A stretch of 26,002 nt of DNA, taken from the NCBI GenBank assembly GCA_002331335.1, contig DCZO01000004.1:35840-61841 (forward strand), in the 5' to 3' direction. The notes beneath the pieces were generated by a model. It was given only the letters and a program-made list of their open reading frames with translations, had not been told where the DNA came from and searched no databases. A program made the translations under genes and the position numbers. Source of the DNA: Nitrospira sp. UBA2082. Its GTDB lineage: Bacteria > Nitrospirota > Nitrospiria > Nitrospirales > Nitrospiraceae. Shown here one piece after another: positions 1 to 8,210 of the stretch. Positions within the stretch are counted from its first letter, which is position 1. Each line of letters opens with the position of its first letter.

Positions 1-2087
1 TGGTGGACGACGCCATCGTCGTCGTCGAAAACACATACCGGCATTTGACGTTGCGCCTGCGTCCCCATGACGAAGCGTCGATCTACGCTGTCGACGAAGT
101 CGGCAACCCGACGATTCTGGCGACCTTCACCGTCATTGCCGCGCTCCTTCCGATGGCCTTCGTCTCCGGCTTGATGGGCCCCTACATGAGGCCGATTCCC
201 ATCAATGCCTCCATCGCCATGTTTTATTCCCTGCTCGTCGCTTTCGTCGTGATTCCATGGTTCTGCCGGACCTGCTATCGAACGCTCGGTGGCGACTCAG
301 CACTCAGCACTTCCCTCGACCGTGCTCGGGACCCTGAGCTTGTCGAAGGGCAGCACTCGGAACTTGAAAGCGGCTTGACGGCACGTCTGTACCGCCGGGT
401 TCTCTCCCCGCTGCTGGCCCATCCGATCCTGGCTTATGCGTTCCTGGGCGTGGTCGCGCTCTTGCTGGTCGGGTCCTGTTTCTTGTTTTACACGCGCCAC
501 GTCGTCGTGAAGATGCTGCCGTTCGACAACAAGAGCGAGATCCAGTTGGTGATCGACATGCCGGAAGGCACGACGCTGGAGGAGACCGCCCGTGCCGCCA
601 AGGCCCTGAGCCGCTCTGTCCGTACGGTTCCCGAAGTGCGGGACTATCAGGCCTACGTCGGCACAGCGTCTCCCTTCAACTTCAACGGGCTGGTGCGCCA
701 CTACTTTTTGCGGTCGCTGCCGCACGAGGCGGATATTCAGATCAATCTCGTGGCCAAGGAGGAACGTGCCGCCCAGAGCCACGAGATCGCGCAACGGCTT
801 CGCGCTCCGGTGCAAGACATCGCTCGGCAATATGGGGCGAACGTGAAGGTCGTCGAAGTGCCGCCGGGTCCGCCCGTACAGTCGGTGCTGGTGGCGGAAG
901 TGTACGGCCCCGACTACAGCCGGCAACTTGCCGTCGCAAAGGAGGTCCGGGTGCTGTTCGAGTCCACGCCGGGCGTCGTCGACGTCGACGACTTTGTCGA
1001 GGCGGATCAGGTGAAGTATGTGTTCACGGTCGATCGCGCGAAAGCGGCCCTGGCCGGGATTCCCTCCGACGAAATCGTCCACACGCTGCGTATGGCGTTG
1101 GAAGGAACGAAGGTCGGCCTTGTCCATATTCCTCAGGAAAAGAGTCCCGTGCACATCGTGCTGCGCCTGCCCTTGGCGGAGCGAACCGGGCTCGAACATA
1201 TCGGCGAAATCGGGCTGCGGACGAGCAAGGGCGGGATGGTCCAACTCTCCGAACTGCTCACGGTCGAACAGACGATCCAAGACAAGGCGATCTACCACAA
1301 GAACCAGAAGCCGGTGGTCTACGTGACGGCGGACGTGGGAGGGCCGGGCGCGGAAAAGGCGGAGAGTCCGGTTTACGGCGTACTCGGCGTCGGGAAGAAA
1401 CTGGAAGGCTATCGGCCGGCCGAAGGCTATCGGATCGAGCAATACTACGCGACCCAACCGTGGTCGGAAGACAAGATGTCCATGAAATGGGACGGGGAAT
1501 GGCACATCACCTACGAAACGTTCCGCGACATGGGCATCGCGTTTGCCGTCGCGATGCTGCTGATCTACCTGTTGATCGTCGGGCAGTTCCAGTCGTTTCT
1601 CACGCCGCTGATCATCATGGCGCCGATACCGCTCACGCTCATCGGCATTCTGCCCGGCCATTGGCTGACCGGCTCGTACTTCACCGCCACGTCGATGATC
1701 GGCTTCATCGCGCTCGCCGGTATTATCGTCCGGAACTCGATTTTGTTGGTGGACTTCATTCAGCTGCAAGAGCGTGCGGGTGTTCCATCGTTGGACGCCG
1801 TTATCAAAGCGGGCGCCATCCGCACGAGGCCCATTCTTCTGACGGCCGCCGCGCTGATGGTGGGCGCCTTCGTGATCATTCTCGATCCGATCTTCCAAGG
1901 GCTGGCGGTCTCACTGCTCTTCGGTGTGGGCGCGTCCACCCTTCTGACGCTCATGGTCATTCCGGTGCTCTACCATCATGTCGTCGGAAGACTAAAGAAG
2001 GAGCCTGGCTCTCCGTCCCCGGAGCCGGTACTCGATGACAGGCAGGGAAACCTCTCGGAGAGGGAATTGGCGCACGGTCCGCGCTGA
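1..2087 (+). CDS. RND efflux pump inner-membrane permease, 5'-truncated by window edge
   Basis: This is a proton-driven inner-membrane exporter of the RND superfamily. The reading frame is already open at the window start and begins inside the conserved TM4 motif VDDAIVVVEN, whose two aspartates carry the proton relay in AcrB-type pumps, so the first GTG is an internal codon and not a start. About 694 residues remain of the roughly 1,050 usual in the family. Visible are the end of the first membrane half, the second periplasmic porter/docking region (KMLPFDNKSEIQLVIDMPEG onward), then the C-terminal TM helices with GIIVRNSILLVDF, where AcrB has Lys in place of this Arg. VDDA is closer to the drug-type (HAE) pumps than to the heavy-metal VDGA form, but the substrate cannot be told. 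The predicted cytoplasmic loop between TM6 and TM7 holds an in-frame palindromic insertion. The tail after the last helix is charged and Pro-rich. No adaptor gene for this pump is seen downstream other than the one in the ABC exporter cluster. Confidence 0.93.
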   Translation, partial: VDDAIVVVENTYRHLTLRLRPHDEASIYAVDEVGNPTILATFTVIAALLPMAFVSGLMGPYMRPIPINASIAMFYSLLVAFVVIPWFCRTCYRTLGGDSALSTSLDRARDPELVEGQHSELESGLTARLYRRVLSPLLAHPILAYAFLGVVALLLVGSCFLFYTRHVVVKMLPFDNKSEIQLVIDMPEGTTLEETARAAKALSRSVRTVPEVRDYQAYVGTASPFNFNGLVRHYFLRSLPHEADIQINLVAKEERAAQSHEIAQRLRAPVQDIARQYGANVKVVEVPPGPPVQSVLVAEVYGPDYSRQLAVAKEVRVLFESTPGVVDVDDFVEADQVKYVFTVDRAKAALAGIPSDEIVHTLRMALEGTKVGLVHIPQEKSPVHIVLRLPLAERTGLEHIGEIGLRTSKGGMVQLSELLTVEQTIQDKAIYHKNQKPVVYVTADVGGPGAEKAESPVYGVLGVGKKLEGYRPAEGYRIEQYYATQPWSEDKMSMKWDGEWHITYETFRDMGIAFAVAMLLIYLLIVGQFQSFLTPLIIMAPIPLTLIGILPGHWLTGSYFTATSMIGFIALAGIIVRNSILLVDFIQLQERAGVPSLDAVIKAGAIRTRPILLTAAALMVGAFVIILDPIFQGLAVSLLFGVGASTLLTLMVIPVLYHHVVGRLKKEPGSPSPEPVLDDRQGNLSERELAHGPR
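295..365 (+). repeat. REP-like palindromic element inserted in frame in the RND gene
   Basis: The core at 313-350 is an imperfect palindrome. CCCTCGAC pairs with GTCGAAGGG (one bulged base) and GCTCGGG pairs with CCCTGAGC. It is flanked on the left by GACTCAGCACTCAGCACTT and on the right by CAGCACTCGGAACTT, themselves similar. Read on the minus strand the core encodes PFDKLR...VEG, a peptide typical of dispersed palindromic repeats that get translated inside proteins in several phyla. In the RND frame it gives a polar stretch (LDRARDPELVEGQHSELE) between membrane helices, keeping the frame open. I infer it is a mobile or mobilised REP/MITE-like unit tolerated in a loop. Confidence 0.7.
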
Positions 2088-2162
2088 CCGTCGCCTTTTG
2101 CAACAGCCTCATTCTGGTTGCTGTAGCAAGACACCACTGAGCTAGACAGTCTTCGACACCGG

Positions 2163-2185
2163 AGCGGTCCAACCGTTCGATTTTT
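2163..2185 (+). terminator. Weak candidate intrinsic terminator between RND pump and TolC gene
   Basis: A short stem (AGCGGT pairing with ACCGTT through one G-T wobble, loop CCA) is followed by CGATTTTT. It sits 76 bases after the RND stop codon and before the TolC-like gene. The stem is only six base pairs, so this is a tentative call. It could instead be chance. Confidence 0.2.
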
Positions 2186-2259
2186 CTATCGGAACCCCGG
2201 TGGTCCCCATGCGGCTCCCTCCTTGCACTCGCACTGTACTGAAAGATTGGAGCTATTCG

Positions 2260-3657
2260 ATGTTTTTTCTCCAAAGAAGGATGAAAGCCTGTCTGCGCTG
2301 TCTCCTGATCGGATTGCTCGCTCCATCTTTGCTCTTCTTCTTGCCATCCCGTGGGCTCGGCGAGGGAGTCGCCGGGACGGAGGAGTCGGGGTCGAGTCCT
2401 CCGGAACTCCGGCTCAGTCTGCGGGATGCCATCCAGGCGGCGATCGACAACAACGTCAACGTCCGCTTGTTGAAAGAACGCATCGCCGCGGCGCAGGCCC
2501 AGGCCGATGTCAGCCTCGGCGCTTTGCTGCCGAACGTGTCCGGCTACGTGAACGGCCGCAACCAAACTGTCAACCTCGCCGCCTTCGGGCTTCCCGCCGA
2601 CCGGCTCTCCGGTCTCGGACTGACGCGCAGCGTGACGGAGCCGTTCGAGGTCTACGATGCACGGGCCACCTTGGTGCAGAACATTTTCAGTCTCAGCCTG
2701 ATTCAACGATGGCGTGCTGCCAGGGCCGGGGTCGACGTCGCGTCCTTGGAAGCAGAAGTGACTAGACGCGACGTGATGGCGACAGTCGGACTGCTCTACA
2801 TCGAGGCGCTGCGGGCCGACGAAGCGGTGAAGGCGCGGGAGGCCGATATCGAGCTCAGCCGGCAACTCCTGAAATTGGCAAAGGATCGAAGGGCGGCGGG
2901 TATTGCGACCGGGTTGGATGTGACCAGGGAAGAAGTCCAGGCGGAACACAACAAGCAGCGCATGCTGGTTTCCCAGAATGAACAGGAAAGCGCACGGCTC
3001 AATTTGATTCGCGCCCTGGGGATCACGTTCGATGTGCGGTTGGTGCTGACGGACGAGCTCAAATTCGTTCCGGTTGAGCCTCAGCGGACAGACGAGGCGC
3101 TGACAATCGCGCGAGAACAGCGGGTGGAGTTGAAGGCACAAGAGAATCGCCAGAAGCTGGCGGCGCTCAGCCTCAGTTCCGTGGCCGGCGAACGGATCCC
3201 GTCGCTCTCGCTCAACGGTGATTACGGTTGGATCGGGACGAAACCGGAAGATGCGCTGGCCACTCGTGCCGTCGGCTTGACGTTCTCAGTCCCGATCTTC
3301 GACGGGGGCCAGCGGGAAGGCCGTATTTCAGAAACCCGCAGCCGGGTTAGGCAGGAGTTGATCCGCATGAAAGACGTGTCGGATCAGGTGACGTTGGAAG
3401 TCCGAAACGCCTTGCTTACGTTGGACTCGTCCACGCAGCAAGTTTCCGTCGCCGAGAAGGGGATGGAGTTGGCGCTGAAGGAATTGACCTTCGCGCGGGA
3501 TCGGTTTGCCGCCGGCCTGGGGACCCACATCGAAGTGACGAACGCCCAGACATCCGTGGCGCGCGCCCGCGATAACCAGATTGAAGCCTTGTTCCGCTTC
3601 AATGCCTCGCGGATTAATCTGGCGAGGGCCAAGGGCGAAATTGAGAAGCTCTTCTGA
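2260..3657 (+). CDS. TolC-family outer-membrane efflux channel
   Basis: Outer-membrane factor that forms the exit duct of a tripartite exporter. The ATG at 2260 is chosen because GGAG lies 7 bases upstream and because the next residues form a Sec signal peptide (positively charged FFLQRRMKACLR, then a Leu-rich core, about residues 14-30). Upstream in-frame codons would spoil that signal. The 465-residue length fits the family (about 420-490). Two outer-membrane efflux repeats are visible: the first starts at LSLRDAIQAAIDNNVNVRLL with a long helical hairpin to about residue 270; the second contains SVPIFDGGQREGRI, the usual TolC-family signature, and ends with LNLARAKGE-type residues (INLARAKGEIEKLF). 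Its neighbours are an RND pump upstream and a HlyD/ABC exporter downstream. It is most likely the partner of the latter, but could serve both. The gap before it (2088-2259) holds a weak hairpin and the palindrome TTGCTGTAGCAA, with no convincing promoter. Confidence 0.9.
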   Translation: MFFLQRRMKACLRCLLIGLLAPSLLFFLPSRGLGEGVAGTEESGSSPPELRLSLRDAIQAAIDNNVNVRLLKERIAAAQAQADVSLGALLPNVSGYVNGRNQTVNLAAFGLPADRLSGLGLTRSVTEPFEVYDARATLVQNIFSLSLIQRWRAARAGVDVASLEAEVTRRDVMATVGLLYIEALRADEAVKAREADIELSRQLLKLAKDRRAAGIATGLDVTREEVQAEHNKQRMLVSQNEQESARLNLIRALGITFDVRLVLTDELKFVPVEPQRTDEALTIAREQRVELKAQENRQKLAALSLSSVAGERIPSLSLNGDYGWIGTKPEDALATRAVGLTFSVPIFDGGQREGRISETRSRVRQELIRMKDVSDQVTLEVRNALLTLDSSTQQVSVAEKGMELALKELTFARDRFAAGLGTHIEVTNAQTSVARARDNQIEALFRFNASRINLARAKGEIEKLF

Positions 3658-3660
3658 AGA

Positions 3661-3760
3661 CCGTCATGCGTCAGTCGTCAACCGTCAATCGTGTGAAGAA
3701 AGAAATCTTGTCGTGACATTTTTGCGCTTAACGAATGACGTTTGACGGTTAACGGCAGAT
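3661..3760. repeat. Intergenic inverted repeat, copy 1 (GACGGTTAACGG family)
   Basis: The spacer between the TolC and HlyD genes consists almost entirely of an imperfect inverted repeat. The left arm is CGTCAACCGTCAATCGT at 3676-3692. The right arm, at 3731-3754, begins ACGAATGACG and ends GACGGTTAACG. The arms are separated by about 38 bases. A related copy lies at 23901-24003 between the OsmC and cytochrome genes; both share ACGAATGACG and GACGGTTAACGG. It is probably a dispersed intergenic repeat, and may act on the transcript as a hairpin. Confidence 0.65.
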
Positions 3761-3767
3761 ACAGTCC

Positions 3768-4877
3768 ATGAAGATAGGCCGGAAGCAGCTCGGTATGACG
3801 GTGCTCGTGATGACCCTGGGAGCTGGGGGCTATCTCGCACTGGACCAATGGATTTGGAACAACGACCTTCCTGAAGGCCTGATCCAGGTGAACGGCCGAA
3901 TCGAGGGCGATCACGTCACCATCGCGAGCAAGTTCTCAGGCCGAATCCAGGAACTGTTCGTGCGCGAAGGCGCGACGGTCACGCAAGGCCAGGTGCTCAT
4001 TCGACTGGAGAATAGCCAGACCGCCGCTCGCGTCCAGCAGGCACAGCACGCAGCCGAGGCGTTGGAAGCGCAGGTGGAGGCGGCCCATATGACATTGGCT
4101 GTCCTCAATCTCGATGTGCCGCTCGCGATTGAACGGGCTGAGGCACAGGTCGCCAAGGCGAAGGACATGGTGGACAAGGCCCTTTCCGTGGAACGAGAAG
4201 CGCGCGGCGATGCTCAACGCTTCCGGGATCTCGCGGAGAAAGATGAGGCTTCTCTCCAGCAGCGAGACCAGGCGGTGATGCGATGGGAGGTGGCACAGAA
4301 AGATGCGGCCTCTGCCCGGTCAGCACTATTCCAAGCCAGGAAGGAACTTGCGCAGGCCGAGTTAGGATGGAAGCGGATTCGTGTCAAAGAATCCGACGTC
4401 TCCGCGCTGGAGAGTCAGCGTGACCAGGCCTATGCCGTTCTCGATGAAGCCGAAAGCGTCCTCAACGATTTGACGATCACGGCTCCCACGAGCGGGACGG
4501 TCACGACAAGAATGGTCGATGCGGGCGAAGTGATTGCAGCAGGCACTTCGCTCCTCGAACTGGTCGATCTCGACCGCTTGTACCTCAAGGTCTATGTGCC
4601 GGAGGTGCAGATCGGGAAGGTTCGGCTAAATCTGCCTGCCCGCATCTTTACCGATGCCTTTCCGGATCAGCCGTTCGACGCGACCGTGCGCTACATCGCG
4701 TCGAAGGCCGAGTTCACCCCGAAGGAAGTGCAGACACCGGATGAGCGAGTGAAGTTGATCTACGCGGCCAAGCTCTACTTGGCCGCGAACCCGGATCACC
4801 GCCTGACGCCAGGATTGCCGGCTGATGCGATCATTCGATGGAAAGAAGATGTGGCGTGGGTGAAGCCGAGGGGTTAG
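3768..4877 (+). CDS. HlyD/YbhG-type periplasmic adaptor (membrane fusion protein)
   Basis: Periplasmic adaptor that links an ABC exporter in the inner membrane to a TolC channel. The 369-residue protein has an N-terminal membrane anchor (about residues 9-26), then a lipoyl/biotinyl-like half motif (GRIEGDHVTIASKFSGRIQELFVREGATVTQGQVL), a long Ala/Glu/Gln-rich coiled-coil hairpin (about residues 75-230), the second lipoyl half (LTITAPTSGTVTTRMVDAGEVIAAGTSLLELVD) and a beta-barrel C-terminal region ending LTPGLPADAIIRWK. This order is that of the E. coli YbhG/EmrA/HlyD family, and the downstream double ATPase and two permeases match the YbhGFSR arrangement. The spacer before it is a palindromic repeat, and the Shine-Dalgarno sequence is weak. 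The exported substrate is not visible from sequence; hydrophobic drugs or cations are inference from family. Confidence 0.9.
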   Translation: MKIGRKQLGMTVLVMTLGAGGYLALDQWIWNNDLPEGLIQVNGRIEGDHVTIASKFSGRIQELFVREGATVTQGQVLIRLENSQTAARVQQAQHAAEALEAQVEAAHMTLAVLNLDVPLAIERAEAQVAKAKDMVDKALSVEREARGDAQRFRDLAEKDEASLQQRDQAVMRWEVAQKDAASARSALFQARKELAQAELGWKRIRVKESDVSALESQRDQAYAVLDEAESVLNDLTITAPTSGTVTTRMVDAGEVIAAGTSLLELVDLDRLYLKVYVPEVQIGKVRLNLPARIFTDAFPDQPFDATVRYIASKAEFTPKEVQTPDERVKLIYAAKLYLAANPDHRLTPGLPADAIIRWKEDVAWVKPRG

Positions 4878-4895
4878 GTCGAGTAGGGGACCTTT

Positions 4896-4988
4896 GTGCT
4901 CGCTGAGCGCGCACGACTCGGGTGAAGCGGAGCCTCGGCGACGCGGGGATGGGTGGGTGAACTCGTCGGTGCTCGCTTAATGCGCGCA
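4896..4988 (+). repeat. Pair of short direct repeats in the HlyD-ATPase spacer
   Basis: GTGCTCGCTGAGCGCGCA at 4896-4913 and GTGCTCGCTTAATGCGCGCA at 4969-4988 differ by two inserted bases and one or two changes. They lie 55 bases apart in the 150-base spacer before the ATPase gene. A third repetitive patch, tandem CTCGGCA/CTCGGAG units at 5047-5070, is inside the start of the ATPase gene. Function unknown. Confidence 0.4.
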
Positions 4989-5027
4989 GTAAACGGTCCC
5001 CCACTCGCCAAGAGGGAAGAGAGAGAA

Positions 5028-7031
5028 ATGGGAGCAGAACATTCGTCTCGGCACTCGGCACTCGGAGCTCAGCACGTGGACACGATCGTCACCGTGTCTG
5101 GCTTCGTGAAGCGCTACAAGAAACATCTGGCGGTGGATGGTGTCGATCTCACGGTGCACAAAGGCGAGATTTACGGCCTGATCGGTCCTGACGGCTCGGG
5201 CAAGAGCAGTCTTATGAAAGCGATTGCCGGGGTGCTGACGTATGACAAGGGCTCGGTGGAGGTATTTGGAACGTTGGTCGATTCGGAACGAGCCGCCGAA
5301 CGGGTGAAGCAGCGGATCGGATTTCTGCCGCAAGGGCTGGGGCTGAATTTATACCCTGACCTCTCCGTCGAGGAGAATATCGACTTCTTTGCGCGACTCC
5401 GGCTCGTGCCGGAGCGGGATCTCCGTGAGCGGAAGACCAGGCTGCTGGCTATGACCCACCTCGACAAGTTCCGTGAACGAGCGATGAAAAAACTGTCCGG
5501 CGGAATGAAACAAAAACTGGGGCTGATCTGTACCCTCATCCACGAACCGGAACTGGCGATTCTTGACGAGCCTACGACCGGTGTGGACCCCGTCTCGCGC
5601 CGTGATTTTTGGTCGATCCTGGCCGCGTTGATCCAAGAGAAAGGCATGACGGCCCTGGTCTCCACGGCGTACATGGACGAGGCGGAACGGTTTCACCGAC
5701 TTTCATTCCTCTCAGGCGGGAAAGTGCTGGCCTCCGGGACTCCCACGGAAGTACAGGCACTGGCGCCCGGCTCTATGGTGACGGTGGAAGCAACGCCCCA
5801 GGTCGAAGTGATCGCCCGTTTGAAGAAGTCGTTCAGGCAGGTCGAGTCGTTAGGTCCGCTGGTGCACGTGTTCACCGACAGGGTCGATCAGGCTGCGGCG
5901 AAGCTGGAGATCGAAACCGCCTTGGCCGGTCTGACTCCTTCTGCCGTCAGGGCGGACAAGCCTGAGCTGGAAGACGTGTTTGTCGCGTTGCTCCTTCGAA
6001 GTGCCGAGCGCAAAGAATCGCCCGGTGGCCTGCCGACATCAACCGCGGCACACGGTCACGACGGGTTGGCGATCGAAGCACAGGGACTGATCAGAGATTT
6101 CGGATCCTTCCGCGCCGTGGATCGTGTGAGTTTTCGGGTGAAGCAAGGGGAGATTTTCGGCCTGTTGGGGGCCAATGGAGCGGGCAAAACAACCGTGATC
6201 AAAATGCTGAACGGGATTCTTTCGCCGACCGAAGGCGCCGGCCTGGTGGCGGGAGCGGATATGAAGACGGCGGGCGGTACGATCAAACAACGGATCGGCT
6301 ACATGTCCCAGGCTTTTTCACTGTACATGGATTTGACCGTGGAAGAAAACATCCGGCTCTTTGCCGGTATTTATGGGCTCGACACCGGCGCAATGAACAA
6401 GCGGTTTCAATGGATCGTCGGCATGGCGGGATTGTCGGGATACGAATCAAGCCTGACCAGCCGCTTGCCGATGGGAGTCCGCCAACGATTGGCGCTCGGC
6501 TGCGCGTTGGTCCACAGCCCCCGTGTCTTGTTCCTGGATGAACCGACGTCCGGTGTCGATCCGATCGGCCGCCGCCGCTTCTGGGAGATCTTGTCAAAAC
6601 TCGCCAGAGAGGACGGCGTCGCGATTCTGATCACCACCCATTATATGCGCGAAGCCGAGCATTGCGACCATCTCGCGCTCATGTACGCGGGCCGGATCGT
6701 GGCGGAAGGAGCTCCGGCAGACATGAAGCGTCACGTTGAGCAGGAAGCCGGACGGCTGTTTGAAGTCGTCGTCGATCAGCCGGGGCTGGCATTGGCGCAT
6801 GTGCAGCAGGCGGGGTTTCGCGGGGCGGCGCTCTTTGGAACCAAACTTCATGTCTTTTGTCGGGACCCTGTCCGGGACAAGGCCTGTGCATGCCGCGCGC
6901 TCGAAGAGAGCGGAGTGCGCGTGATGTCGGTGAACGAACGGTCACTGAGTCTGGAAGATGTATTTGTCTACCATGCCATGGCGCTGGAGCAGGCAGAACA
7001 GGCCGCCGGCCGGCACGTGGTGGCTGCATGA
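5028..7031 (+). CDS. YbhF-like ABC exporter ATPase, two fused nucleotide-binding domains
   Basis: Cytoplasmic ATPase that powers the two ABC-2 permeases encoded next. Numbered from the ATG at 5028 (purine-rich AGAGGGAAGAGAGAG upstream; an in-frame start 25 codons earlier is less likely) it has 667 residues. Domain 1 has Walker A GPDGSGKSS (53-61), Q102, signature LSGGMKQ (156-162), Walker B LAILDEPT (about 177-183), but Ala214 where the H-loop His is expected (VSTAYMDEAE). Domain 2 has Walker A GANGAGKTT (381-389), Q428, a degenerate signature LPMGVRQ (480-486), Walker B LFLDEPT (501-507) and the H-loop His538 (ITTHYMREAE). In a head-to-tail pair, one site would be canonical and the other degenerate. 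Each domain is followed by a regulatory extension ending in LEDVFV. The first 20 residues are low-complexity and come from short tandem repeats. The stop codon overlaps the next gene's start (ATGA). Confidence 0.92.
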   Translation: MGAEHSSRHSALGAQHVDTIVTVSGFVKRYKKHLAVDGVDLTVHKGEIYGLIGPDGSGKSSLMKAIAGVLTYDKGSVEVFGTLVDSERAAERVKQRIGFLPQGLGLNLYPDLSVEENIDFFARLRLVPERDLRERKTRLLAMTHLDKFRERAMKKLSGGMKQKLGLICTLIHEPELAILDEPTTGVDPVSRRDFWSILAALIQEKGMTALVSTAYMDEAERFHRLSFLSGGKVLASGTPTEVQALAPGSMVTVEATPQVEVIARLKKSFRQVESLGPLVHVFTDRVDQAAAKLEIETALAGLTPSAVRADKPELEDVFVALLLRSAERKESPGGLPTSTAAHGHDGLAIEAQGLIRDFGSFRAVDRVSFRVKQGEIFGLLGANGAGKTTVIKMLNGILSPTEGAGLVAGADMKTAGGTIKQRIGYMSQAFSLYMDLTVEENIRLFAGIYGLDTGAMNKRFQWIVGMAGLSGYESSLTSRLPMGVRQRLALGCALVHSPRVLFLDEPTSGVDPIGRRRFWEILSKLAREDGVAILITTHYMREAEHCDHLALMYAGRIVAEGAPADMKRHVEQEAGRLFEVVVDQPGLALAHVQQAGFRGAALFGTKLHVFCRDPVRDKACACRALEESGVRVMSVNERSLSLEDVFVYHAMALEQAEQAAGRHVVAA

Positions 7032-8182
7032 ATATGAGGCGCACGGCCGCAGTGGCTCGGAAGGAATGGAAGGAAACGGTCCGCGACAGACTGTTCCTGC
7101 TCATGGCCTTTTTGCTGCCGGGGCTTTGGATGGTGGTGTTCGGGTATGGGCTGGTGTTGGACGTCGAGCATGTGCCGTTTGCGGTCTTGGATCGGGACCA
7201 GTCATCGTCGAGCCGCGACTACCTCTATCGGTTCATCAAATCCCGTTATTTCGACTATCGAGGATCGGTTCGTGAGGAACGGGAGATCGATCGGTTGCTG
7301 GGCGACACGTCCATCCGTATGGCGATCGTCGTGCCGGAGCGATTCGAAGAACGGCTCTTGGCGGGAAGGTCTGTGACCGTCCAAACGTTGCTGGATGGAA
7401 CGTTCCCTCTCCACGCGGATACCGCAAAAGGCTATGTGATCGCCGTCAACAATTCCTTCACGCAAGAACTGCTCACCGACTTTCTGACCCGCACCAGAGG
7501 GCTCGTGCCGGGAGAAGCACACCGGCTCACGGAGCCCGTTTCACTGGAGACCCGGTATCTCTACAACGAGGAAGTCCGCAGCACCTGGTCGATGGTGCCG
7601 GCCCTGATCATGTTCACGCTGATGGTGGCGTCGCCGCTCCTGACGGCGCTGGGAGTGGTGCGGGAGAAGGAAACCGGCTCGATCTACAACATCTATAGTT
7701 CCACGGCCAGCAAGGCCGAATTTTTGGTCGGCAAGCTCGCTCCCTATTTCGTCATCTCGACGATCAATGTCGCCGTACTCTGGATGATCGCCGTCTGGCT
7801 CTTTCAAGTGCCCTTCAAGGGCAACATCGCAGTCTTCTTCGCGGCGTCGATGCTCTTTGTGCTGTGCAGTATCGGCATCGGGCTTGTCATTTCGCTGTTG
7901 GTGCGGACGCAAATGGCCGCGCTGATCATCACGATCATCATTGCGATGGTGCCGACCCTCCTGTTTTCCGGCCTGCTGGTTCCGGTATCGTCGTTGAGCC
8001 CCGGTGCTCAGGTCCAGGCCCATTTGTTTCCCATGATGTACTACACAGCTGTGGTGCGAGGAAGCTTTCTCAAGGGATTGGGCTTGGAGTCCATGTGGAC
8101 GGATGTGCTGGCCCTCGCGTGCTTCGCGGTGGTGTTGTGGCTGGTCGCCTACGGCCTTTTCACCAAACGACCGAAGGCGTGA
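7028..8182 (+). CDS. ABC-2 type exporter permease (YbhS/YbhR-like), first subunit
   Basis: Inner-membrane subunit of the exporter. The ATG at 7028 overlaps the stop of the ATPase gene (ATGA), indicating translational coupling; longer reading frames upstream lie inside the ATPase gene. The 384-residue protein shows the ABC2_membrane_3 plan: an N-terminal amphipathic stretch (ARKEWKETVRDR), TM1 (about residues 22-43), a large extracytoplasmic domain (about 45-185) and five C-terminal TM segments. The loop VREKETGSIYNIYSST after the second TM is the usual EKE...GT-type coupling segment; the glycine-threonine of other members reads GSI here. It ends with KRPKA. It most likely forms a heterodimer with the next gene product. 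Confidence 0.92.
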   Translation: MNMRRTAAVARKEWKETVRDRLFLLMAFLLPGLWMVVFGYGLVLDVEHVPFAVLDRDQSSSSRDYLYRFIKSRYFDYRGSVREEREIDRLLGDTSIRMAIVVPERFEERLLAGRSVTVQTLLDGTFPLHADTAKGYVIAVNNSFTQELLTDFLTRTRGLVPGEAHRLTEPVSLETRYLYNEEVRSTWSMVPALIMFTLMVASPLLTALGVVREKETGSIYNIYSSTASKAEFLVGKLAPYFVISTINVAVLWMIAVWLFQVPFKGNIAVFFAASMLFVLCSIGIGLVISLLVRTQMAALIITIIIAMVPTLLFSGLLVPVSSLSPGAQVQAHLFPMMYYTAVVRGSFLKGLGLESMWTDVLALACFAVVLWLVAYGLFTKRPKA

Positions 8183-8210
8183 GCACGGCCGGCGAGCGCA
8201 TAGGTAAGGG

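Noticed and set aside
297..1898. 533-codon open frame on the minus strand across the RND gene
   Set aside because: Its translation is Arg/His/Asp-rich low-quality sequence without any domain, exactly opposite a clear RND protein. It is a GC-rich antisense shadow.
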